Assembly: GCA_049965615.1 (NCBI GenBank)
Contig: JBMFWD010000007.1
Coordinates: 1-64,000, forward strand
DNA from: Acidobacterium sp049965615
GTDB taxonomy: Bacteria; Acidobacteriota; Terriglobia; Terriglobales; Acidobacteriaceae
Direction: 5' to 3'
Length of the DNA stretch: 64,000 nt
The notes below the pieces were generated by a model. The model was not told the origin of the DNA. It did no database searches and was given only the letters and a program-made list of their open reading frames with translations. The translations under genes and the position numbers were made by a program. Shown here one piece after another: positions 26,785-33,591 of the stretch (its first letter is position 1; the number at the start of each line of letters is the position of its first letter).

Positions 26785-26861
26785 TCCCCATTCAGCACCA
26801 CCGGCAGTCCTCCTTAGCAGTCCAGGAAGGCCACAAAACCAGTGCAAAAAAGGAACACACC

Positions 26862-27338
26862 GTGGTCAAAAAAGTCGCAGCCCTCTACCACCACTTCAGC
26901 AAATCTGCCTCCTGGCTCCAGAGTCCTCTGCTGCTCCTCGTCCGTCTATACTGGGGATGGCAGTTCATGCAGACCGGCTGGGGCAAGCTCCAGCACCTCG
27001 ACCGCGTCATCGGATTCTTCCAATCCCTCGGCATTCCCTTTCCCGGCATCCAGGCCCCGCTCGTCGCCGGAATGGAATTCTTCGGCGGACTTCTCCTCAT
27101 CCTTGGTCTGGGCTCCCGCATCGTCGGACTCATCCTCGCCTTTGACATGCTCGTCGCCTACTGGACCGCCTCCCGAGACGCGCTCTTCTCCGTCATCTCG
27201 AACCCCGGCAACTTTTACAACGCCGATCCCTACACCTTTCTCTTCGCCTCGCTCATGGTCCTCATCTTCGGCGCAGGCATCTTCTCCATCGACGCCCTCA
27301 TCGCCCGCCGCTTCAGGAGCCTCACCGCCCAGTCGTGA
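26862..27338 (+). CDS. DoxX family membrane protein
   Basis: The 158-residue protein has four predicted membrane helices and the DoxX pattern (RLYWGWQFMQTGWGKL in helix 1, AGMEFFGGLLLILGLG in helix 2). It starts at GTG after AAGGAA. DoxX-type proteins (gigT-like) are frequent last members of DUF692/DUF2063 operons, where a redox or membrane-thiol role is supposed. Its stop overlaps the start of the sigma factor gene by 4 bp, so the sigma factor is translationally coupled to the structural operon. Confidence 0.88.
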   Translation: MVKKVAALYHHFSKSASWLQSPLLLLVRLYWGWQFMQTGWGKLQHLDRVIGFFQSLGIPFPGIQAPLVAGMEFFGGLLLILGLGSRIVGLILAFDMLVAYWTASRDALFSVISNPGNFYNADPYTFLFASLMVLIFGAGIFSIDALIARRFRSLTAQS

Positions 27339-27958
27339 CCAGCGCCACACCCAATCCGGAAGAATCCCAGCGCATCGCCGCCATTCTCGCCGGGCAGCAT
27401 GAGCAGTTTCACGATCTAATCCGCCCCTACGAGCGCACCGTCTTTGCCATGGCCCTCGCCATGCTCAAAAACGAAGCCGACGCGGAAGAAGCCACGCAGG
27501 AAGCCTTTCTCAAGGCCTATCGCAGTCTCGCCGCCTTCCGCTCCGAATCACGCTTCGGTACATGGCTTGCCAGCATCGCGCTCAATGAGGCCCGCTCCAT
27601 CCTGCGCCGCCGAAATCAGTTCCCCACCGACTCCATCGACGATAACGACCACGATCAACCCGCCGTCAACCCGGCTCTCCTTCGCGACTGGCGCGAAATA
27701 CCCTCCGAAACCCTGGAGCGCGCTGAAGTCCGCTCCATCCTCCGCAACGCCATCGACAACCTGCCCGTCCTCTACCGCGAAATCTTTCTCCTTCGCGATC
27801 TCGAAGAACTCAGCGTCAACGAGTGCGCCGCCACCCTCAATATCTCCGTCTCGGCGGCCAAAGTCCGGCTCCATCGCGCACGCCTCCTTTTACAAAAGGA
27901 ACTTGCGCCCCAGCTCAAACATCTAAATCCCAGGAGGAGGTGGTTTCCATGGTCATAG
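27335..27958 (+). CDS. ECF RNA polymerase sigma factor
   Basis: The 207-residue protein has sigma region 2 (about 25-90: DLIRPYERTVFAMALAMLKN, ADAEEATQEAFLKAY) and region 4 (about 130-190: LPVLYREIFLLRDLEELS then SVSAAKVRLHRARLLL), separated by an acidic linker. It lacks the sigma 1 and 3 regions, as group IV factors do. It starts at GTG overlapping the DoxX stop. As the penultimate gene of the bufferin operon, followed by its anti-sigma gene, it probably activates this operon in response to metal stress (inference). Confidence 0.93.
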   Translation: MTSATPNPEESQRIAAILAGQHEQFHDLIRPYERTVFAMALAMLKNEADAEEATQEAFLKAYRSLAAFRSESRFGTWLASIALNEARSILRRRNQFPTDSIDDNDHDQPAVNPALLRDWREIPSETLERAEVRSILRNAIDNLPVLYREIFLLRDLEELSVNECAATLNISVSAAKVRLHRARLLLQKELAPQLKHLNPRRRWFPWS

Positions 27959-28206
27959 ATTGCAAGCACGTCTGGGATGCCATCTCGGGTTACATGGACG
28001 ACTCCCTCACGCCGGAGACCCGCGAGCTGGTCCAAAAGCATCTCGAGCACTGCAACATCTGCTCGGCCGTGCTCGACTCTACCCGCAACATCCTCGTCCT
28101 CACCGGCGACGATCGCGTCTTCGAGCTGCCGACAGGCTTCTCCGAGCGTCTGCACGCACGCATCGACGAAGAACTCCACGCATTCGGTCCGCCTCCCACC
28201 ACCTGA
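27949..28206 (+). CDS. Zinc-finger (ZAS) anti-sigma factor
   Basis: The 85-residue protein has the zf-HC2 signature HX3CX2C at His31, Cys35 and Cys38, plus Cys5 and His7 near the N-terminus as possible additional ligands. It lacks any membrane helix, so it is a soluble sensor. The ATG follows a strong AGGAGGAGG site inside the sigma gene and overlaps it by 10 bp. Zinc- or thiol-based release of the sigma factor by metal or oxidative stress fits the operon (inference). Confidence 0.87.
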   Translation: MVIDCKHVWDAISGYMDDSLTPETRELVQKHLEHCNICSAVLDSTRNILVLTGDDRVFELPTGFSERLHARIDEELHAFGPPPTT

Positions 28207-28210
28207 GCGA

Positions 28211-28657
28211 CTACAGCGTATGGATCAGGTACAGGTGGAAGACCTCTTCAATCGCCACCAGCAACAGCGTCACCACCGCCAGCGCAATCTGCAGCCGCTC
28301 GCTCCGCCGCTGCTTCTCGGTCACGGGCTGCGCACGCCACTGCGCCGCCGGACGCGCACGCAAACGCCGCATCTCCCATATCACATAAAGATTCCCCACC
28401 GCACCCACCACCGCCAGCAGCACCATAGGTATCCGCAACGCATTCGTGTGCAGCTTCACCAGAGGCAACATGCCGGTTGCAATGACCGTGGAGCTGATCC
28501 CAATCAACAGCCTCAACCCACTCAGCGCCATGAATGCCGTGCACGCGCTCTGCAGCAGCGCAAACACCAGGCTGCTCCAGCCCACCGCCCATCGCCGCGC
28601 CGCCGAACCCGTACCCGGCATCGCACTCATCTCCTGCTGCATCTCACTTGAACTCAC
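28211..28657 (-). CDS. Hypothetical membrane protein with four helices
   Basis: The 148-residue protein has hydrophobic segments at about residues 24-46, 50-65, 74-92 and 124-143, with a basic cytoplasmic loop (RRLRARPAAQWR). No family recognised. It converges on the anti-sigma gene, with the stops only about 4 bases apart, and no terminator is visible between them. The initial residues are polar and Met-rich, so the true start could be the Met at residue 5 or 10 or 13. Confidence 0.65.
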   Translation of the reverse strand: MSSSEMQQEMSAMPGTGSAARRWAVGWSSLVFALLQSACTAFMALSGLRLLIGISSTVIATGMLPLVKLHTNALRIPMVLLAVVGAVGNLYVIWEMRRLRARPAAQWRAQPVTEKQRRSERLQIALAVVTLLLVAIEEVFHLYLIHTL

Positions 28658-28787
28658 GGCAAACTCCGTCTCGCATTGGTGTCACAAATTCTACGGCTCC
28701 GCGCGCCGGTTCGCCACACCATCCGGATCCTAACAATGCACACCTCCTCTGGTCACAAAAACACCACCGGCTTACCATGAACTCCAG

Positions 28788-29459
28788 ATGAAAGCCACCA
28801 TCACCGTCTCCAAAGAGGACTACCTCAAGGCTATCCTCGAAGCCGAATCTGAAGGCCAGAGCGTGCAACCCGTCACGCTCGCCCACTGGCTCTCCGTCTC
28901 CCCGCCAGCCGTCACCATGGCCATCAAGCGCCTCAAGCGAGACGGCTACGTCGAAGTCAAAGCAGACGGCATCGTTCGCCTCACCCCAAAAGGCAAAAAA
29001 ACCGCCTACAAAACCGCCCTCCGCCATCACCTCATTGAACGCATGCTTTCCGAAATCTTCGGCATGGAGTGGTATCAGGTCCACGACGAGGCCGAGCGCC
29101 TCGAGCACGCTGTCTCCCCCGAATTTGAAGCCAAGCTCATCGAAAAGCTCGGCGAACGCGGCACTTGCCCCCACGGCAACTCCGTCCTGCCCGAAAGTCC
29201 AGCCCGCCGCCGCAAGCAGGGCCTCGTTCCTCTCTCTGAAGCCGCAGAAGGCGCAGAATTCACCGTCACCAGCCTCTACGAACGCGATCCCAAACTCCTC
29301 CGCTTCCTCCACAGCGCAGGCATCGATCCCCACTCCTCACTCCGCGTCATCGCTCACAACTACGACGAAACCATCCTCATCGAAACCGATAGCGGGGAAA
29401 TCACCCTCGGCCGCCCCGCCGCGGAAAAAGTCTGGGTCAAACAATCCTCCCCGGAATAA
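28788..29459 (+). CDS. DtxR/MntR family metal-dependent repressor
   Basis: The 223-residue regulator has an N-terminal winged helix-turn-helix (TISKEDYLKAI-type start, then LAHWLSVSPPAVTMAIKRLKRDGYV), a dimerisation/metal domain (HHLIERMLSEIFGMEWYQVHDEAERLEHAVS) and a C-terminal SH3-like FeoA domain (about 145-220). It keeps the His, Glu and Asp residues that bind Mn2+ or Fe2+ in this family. It sits 78 bp before the Nramp gene on the same strand, which it most likely controls. Whether it senses Mn or Fe cannot be decided. Confidence 0.9.
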   Translation: MKATITVSKEDYLKAILEAESEGQSVQPVTLAHWLSVSPPAVTMAIKRLKRDGYVEVKADGIVRLTPKGKKTAYKTALRHHLIERMLSEIFGMEWYQVHDEAERLEHAVSPEFEAKLIEKLGERGTCPHGNSVLPESPARRRKQGLVPLSEAAEGAEFTVTSLYERDPKLLRFLHSAGIDPHSSLRVIAHNYDETILIETDSGEITLGRPAAEKVWVKQSSPE

Positions 29460-29537
29460 TAATCCTGTCAAATTCTCTATATTAACTGGCATTAATACAC
29501 GTGGCATACTATTGCTAAGGGATCTTTACGCGGAACC

Positions 29538-30878
29538 ATGCCCCAAACCAAGTTGCGCAACTCGCACGAGCAATCTGAGCGGCCCTCCATGCAGGAGGTC
29601 AACGCAACCGTGCGCCTTACAAAGTCCCGCAGCTTCTGGCTCCGCACGCTCGGCTTCATCGGCCCAGGCTTCCTCATCTCCGTCGGCTACATGGATCCCG
29701 GCAACTGGGCCACCGACCTCGCAGCAGGCTCCCGTTACGGCTATACCCTTCTCTTCGTCATCATGGTCTCCAACCTGCTGGCGATCCTCCTCCAGAGCCT
29801 CGCTCTCAAGCTCGGCATCGCCACCGGTCGCGACCTCGCCCAGGCCTGCCGCGAGCGCTACAGCCGCCCCGTCTCCATCGCCCTCTGGCTCTTTGCCGAA
29901 ATCGCCATCGCCGCCTGCGACCTCGCGGAAGTCATCGGCTCGGCGATCGCCCTCGAACTCCTCTTCGGCATTCCCCTCATCTTCGGCGTACTCATTACCG
30001 GCGCCGATGTCCTCCTCATTCTTCTTCTCCAGAACAAAGGCTTCCGCTATCTGGAAGCTTTCGTCATGGTCCTCATCGGCACGATCAGCGCCATCTTCCT
30101 CGTCGAAATTCTCCTCTCCCACCCTAACTGCTCCGGACTCCTCATCGGCTTCTTTGTGCCCACCAAGGCCGTCATCACCAACTCCGAGATGCTCTTCATC
30201 GCCATCGGAATCCTTGGCGCCACCGTCATGCCGCACAACCTTTATCTCCACTCCTCCATCGTGCAAACGCGACAATACCAGCGCAACCCAGCCGGCAAAC
30301 GCGATGCCATCCGCTTCGCCAACATCGACTCCGCCGCCGCTCTCATGCTGGCCCTCTTCGTCAACGCCGCCATCCTCATCCTCGCCGCCGCCGTCTTCCA
30401 TCGCTCCGGACACTTCGAAGTCGCCGAAATCGGCGACGCCTACAAGCTCCTCAGCCCCCTCATCGGCTTCACCGGCGCCAGCATGCTCTTCGCCGTCGCA
30501 CTCCTCGCATCAGGACAAAACTCCACCATCACCGGAACCCTCGCAGGCCAGATCGTCATGGAAGGCTTTCTCGACATCCGCCTCCCCGGCTGGCTCCGCC
30601 GACTCATCACCCGCTCCCTCGCCATCATCCCCACCATCTTCGTCACGGCCTTTTACGGCGAAAAAGGAACCTCCGAGCTGCTCATCCTCAGCCAGGTCAT
30701 CCTCTCCATGCAGCTCAGCTTCGCCGTCATCCCCCTTGTCGCCTTCACCAGCGACAAAAAGCTTATGGGCGAATTCGTCAACCGCCCCTGGCTCCGCTAC
30801 ACCGCTTGGACCGCTGCCATCTTCATCGCCGCCCTCAACGCCTGGCTCCTCGTCCTCACCCTCCGCGGCGCAGCATAA
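29538..30878 (+). CDS. mntH: Nramp divalent metal transporter (MntH-like)
   Basis: The 446-residue inner-membrane protein has eleven predicted helices and both Nramp metal-site motifs: MDPGNWATDLAAGS in helix 1 and GATVMPHNLYLHSS in helix 6. It should import Mn2+ (and possibly Fe2+) with protons. The N-terminal about 30 residues are polar, and a Met at residue 18 could be an alternative start. It follows the DtxR/MntR gene, and a short AT-rich region (29460-29515) between them probably holds its promoter and the repressor site. Confidence 0.92.
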   Translation: MPQTKLRNSHEQSERPSMQEVNATVRLTKSRSFWLRTLGFIGPGFLISVGYMDPGNWATDLAAGSRYGYTLLFVIMVSNLLAILLQSLALKLGIATGRDLAQACRERYSRPVSIALWLFAEIAIAACDLAEVIGSAIALELLFGIPLIFGVLITGADVLLILLLQNKGFRYLEAFVMVLIGTISAIFLVEILLSHPNCSGLLIGFFVPTKAVITNSEMLFIAIGILGATVMPHNLYLHSSIVQTRQYQRNPAGKRDAIRFANIDSAAALMLALFVNAAILILAAAVFHRSGHFEVAEIGDAYKLLSPLIGFTGASMLFAVALLASGQNSTITGTLAGQIVMEGFLDIRLPGWLRRLITRSLAIIPTIFVTAFYGEKGTSELLILSQVILSMQLSFAVIPLVAFTSDKKLMGEFVNRPWLRYTAWTAAIFIAALNAWLLVLTLRGAA

Positions 30879-30889
30879 AAAAGAAAAGC

Positions 30890-30915
30890 GCCCGCTCGCA
30901 GCAGACGCTTTCCTT
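30890..30915. terminator. Weak hairpin after the Nramp gene
   Basis: AAAGCG and CGCTTT arms flank a 15-base partly self-complementary loop; A's precede it (T's on the minus strand) and the plus-strand T-run is short. It would work better for minus-strand transcripts of the GH79 gene. Confidence 0.4.
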
Positions 30916-30949
30916 CATAAAAGAATCATCTCAACCGAAAATCCTCATC

Positions 30950-31015
30950 GAAGGGTCATTTCGACCGAAGTAGGCTCGCCGCCAGGCAAGCCTACGCAGT
31001 GGAGAAATCTGCGGT
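30950..31015. repeat. REP-like intergenic hairpin element, family A copy 1
   Basis: TAGGCTCGCC (30971-30980) pairs with GGCAAGCCTA (30985-30994) with one mismatch, followed by GCAGTGGAGAAATCTGCGGT (30996-31015). That 20-mer recurs with one change at 50070-50089. It lies between convergent genes. Confidence 0.7.
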
Positions 31016-31024
31016 TCTTACTCA

Positions 31025-32497
31025 CTAGCTGAACATCACCAGCGCGCCAGAAGCCTTCTTCAGGTGCACCATGTACAACCCGTTCTTGCTGGGCACGCGT
31101 TCTTCCACCATCGGCAGCCAGCGTCCATCCACGCCCACCACGCTGCCGCCGAAGGTCACGTCGGTCGTGTCCCCCAGCCGCGGAGCTTCCAGGCGCATCA
31201 GCGTCGCGCCCAGCCCCGCGCTGCCGCTGATCTTCACCACCACGTCCTTATCCGCATTCTTGTTGAACAACGCCACCCGCAAATGCCCGTCCTCCCCGCG
31301 CAACGCGTACGCAGTCAGCAGCGGAGCATCCTCCGTACCGCTCAGCTTCGCGCTCACCAGCCGCCCCGGCCCAGCCTGCGCAAACAGCAGCAGGCCGTAA
31401 TACTCAGGACGCGCCAGAAATCCAGCCTCCGGCGTACCGGCAATCGGCGTGTACCAGCCATAACCGCCGCCGTGGAAATTAATCCCGATATTCCCCGCCT
31501 CGGCCAGTTGATACATGTAGTCACCCGCCCAAAGTGCTGCCGCGAACGTATCACTCACACCCGGCTTGCCCCCCTGGTAGCACGAGTTCGTCTCCGTCAT
31601 CCGGAAGTGCAGTCCCGTCTCCCGCTGCGCCTCCTGGAACGTCGCAATCTCCTTCTCCAGCCGCTCACTCGGCTTCAGCAGCCGATCAATCGTCATCGCC
31701 GGATTCGTCGGCGGACCCTCGGCATAATAGTGCGACGAAAGAAAGGCCACGTCTTCCTTGAAGCGATTCGCGAATGGCATCAGCCAGCTCACGTTGCCCG
31801 CCGTGTCAGGGCCCGCAAAAGGCGCATCCGGCACCCGCGCCTTCACCGCCTTGTAGAACCTATCCCAGTCCGCAAGATAATCGTCCACGTCCCACGTCTT
31901 TGGCCGCAGCCCATTGCGATTAAATAAATCCGGCTCGTTCCCCATCTGGAAAGCCACCAGCTTATCCCGTCCAATCGTCTCCATCACAAATGCCGCCTCG
32001 TCCGCCGCGTTCTCCGGCGTACCCTGGCCAAGATTCAGACCGTAAATCAGCGTCCATCCCGTCCGATCCAGAAAATCCTTCAGGTTCCGAACCGCATCCG
32101 GTGTAATCGTCACCCTTGCCGGAGCATGATGCCCCTTGTCCGGCCCCGCAACCTTCATATCGGCCTTCGAAGGCTTTGCGTTCCGATTCCAGAACGTGTA
32201 CTCACTCGTATTTCCGCCAATCCGCAGCACGCCATGCCGGCCAAGCGTATCCATCAGCCCCGCAAGCTGCGTATTCGTGCCCGTAAAAAAATCCGGATTC
32301 CCAAGCTGCGACTGTTCGTAGCTCAAGCCCGTGTAATCCGGCAGAATCGTGTGCCCATACTGTGAAATATCAATCGCCAGGTCCACAGGCACAGCCGAAT
32401 CAGGCATCATCTGGGCAAGGCCGCTCCGGGTCAGCAGCAGGGAACCGGAAGCCAACAGCGAGGACTGCAGGAACGCGCGTCTTTTCATGGCTGCCAT
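31025..32497 (-). CDS. GH79-like beta-glucuronidase family protein, Tat-exported
   Basis: The 490-residue protein has a twin-arginine signal (KRRAFLQ, then a hydrophobic stretch to about residue 28) and a (beta/alpha)8 glycosidase domain with a C-terminal beta domain. The probable acid/base is Glu in QMGNEPDLF (about residue 185) and the nucleophile Glu in MTETNSCY (about 300). This pairing and the LRIGGNTSEYTFW motif fit family GH79, whose members hydrolyse glucuronides of proteoglycans or plant arabinogalactan. Substrate is not determined. ATG at 32497 is used; MKRR starting at 32488 is equally possible. Confidence 0.8.
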   Translation of the reverse strand: MAAMKRRAFLQSSLLASGSLLLTRSGLAQMMPDSAVPVDLAIDISQYGHTILPDYTGLSYEQSQLGNPDFFTGTNTQLAGLMDTLGRHGVLRIGGNTSEYTFWNRNAKPSKADMKVAGPDKGHHAPARVTITPDAVRNLKDFLDRTGWTLIYGLNLGQGTPENAADEAAFVMETIGRDKLVAFQMGNEPDLFNRNGLRPKTWDVDDYLADWDRFYKAVKARVPDAPFAGPDTAGNVSWLMPFANRFKEDVAFLSSHYYAEGPPTNPAMTIDRLLKPSERLEKEIATFQEAQRETGLHFRMTETNSCYQGGKPGVSDTFAAALWAGDYMYQLAEAGNIGINFHGGGYGWYTPIAGTPEAGFLARPEYYGLLLFAQAGPGRLVSAKLSGTEDAPLLTAYALRGEDGHLRVALFNKNADKDVVVKISGSAGLGATLMRLEAPRLGDTTDVTFGGSVVGVDGRWLPMVEERVPSKNGLYMVHLKKASGALVMFS

Positions 32498-32574
32498 TCC
32501 AGCACAAACGCTTCACCGCAGGCAACAGCATCGCATTCCTCTTTCCCGCCATCAGATACAAGTAGGAAAAAATC

Positions 32575-33540
32575 ATGCAAATGCGAAAACTCGGAACCTC
32601 AACTCTCCAGGTCCCCGTACTCTGTCTCGGCGGCAACGTCTACGGCTGGACACTCTCGGAAGCCGACAGCTTCCGCCAACTTGATCGGGCCGTCGAATCC
32701 GGCCTCAACTTCGTTGATACGGCCGACGTTTACTCCCGCTGGGCCCCCGGCCACAAAGGCGGCGAGTCAGAATCCATCCTCGGCAAATGGTTCACCCAAT
32801 CCGGCAAGCGTTCCCAGGTCATCCTCGCCACCAAGGTCGGCATGGACATGGGCGACGGAAAACAGGGCCTCAAGGCGGCATACATTCAGCAGGCCGTCGA
32901 AGACTCACTCCGCCGCCTCCAGACCGACTACATCGACCTCTACCAGTCCCACAAGGACGACGAAGCCACACCCCTCGAAGAGACCCTCACCGCCTACAGC
33001 AAGCTCATCCAGGCCGGCAAGGTCCGCCACATCGGCGCTTCCAACTACTCCGGCAAGCGCCTCGCCGAGGCCATCGAAATCAGCCGCAAGCACAACCTCC
33101 CCGAATACGTCTCCCTGCAGCCCCACTACAATCTCGTGCACCGAGAAGAATTCGAAGCAGACCTGCTCCCTGTCGTTCAGAAGTACAACCTCGGTGTCAT
33201 CCCCTACTTCGCTCTGGCCGCAGGCTTCCTCACGGGCAAGTACCGCACATCGGCAGACGCGGAAGGCAAAGCCAGGGGAGGCATGGTGGGCAAGTACATC
33301 AATGAGCATGGCCTCGCCGTCCTGGACGCGCTCGACGCCATCGCCCGCCGGCACAACTCAACCCCCGCGGCCGTCGCCCTCGCATGGCTCATCGCCCTGC
33401 CCGGAATCACCTCGCCCATCGCCAGCGCCACCAGCGAAAGCCAGTTCCAGACCCTCGTCGCTGCCACGCAACTCAAGCTGGATGCCGCCTCCATCGAACT
33501 GCTCAACCGCGCCAGCGCACCCCAGCCCGCACGAGCTTGA
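32575..33540 (+). CDS. Aldo/keto reductase
   Basis: The 321-residue cytoplasmic NADPH-dependent oxidoreductase has the AKR barrel signatures: VDTADVYSRW with catalytic Asp and Tyr, a conserved Lys in ILATKVGM, LYQSHKDD with the catalytic His, and HIGASNYSG. It resembles the YajO/Tas-type group. The ATG at 32575 is followed by another at 32581. It is divergent to the GH79 gene and followed by a strong terminator. Substrate unknown. Confidence 0.9.
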   Translation: MQMRKLGTSTLQVPVLCLGGNVYGWTLSEADSFRQLDRAVESGLNFVDTADVYSRWAPGHKGGESESILGKWFTQSGKRSQVILATKVGMDMGDGKQGLKAAYIQQAVEDSLRRLQTDYIDLYQSHKDDEATPLEETLTAYSKLIQAGKVRHIGASNYSGKRLAEAIEISRKHNLPEYVSLQPHYNLVHREEFEADLLPVVQKYNLGVIPYFALAAGFLTGKYRTSADAEGKARGGMVGKYINEHGLAVLDALDAIARRHNSTPAAVALAWLIALPGITSPIASATSESQFQTLVAATQLKLDAASIELLNRASAPQPARA

Positions 33541-33550
33541 ACCGCAAAGC

Positions 33551-33590
33551 ATGAGGATGGCCCGCAAGCCATCCTCATCAGCCCTTTTTA
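33551..33590. terminator. Rho-independent terminator after the aldo/keto reductase
   Basis: ATGAGGATGGC (33551-33561) pairs perfectly with GCCATCCTCAT (33568-33578) around CCGCAA, followed by CAGCCCTTTTTA. It lies immediately before the convergent lptD stop. Confidence 0.92.
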
Positions 33591-33591
33591 C

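Noticed and set aside
29460..29537. Possible MntR/DtxR operator before the Nramp gene
   Set aside because: The region is AT-rich with short TTAA repeats, but no palindrome of convincing length or known consensus could be seen.
29035..31032. 665-codon plus-strand open frame
   Set aside because: Out-of-frame shadow of the DtxR and Nramp genes with Ser/Pro-rich low-complexity translation.
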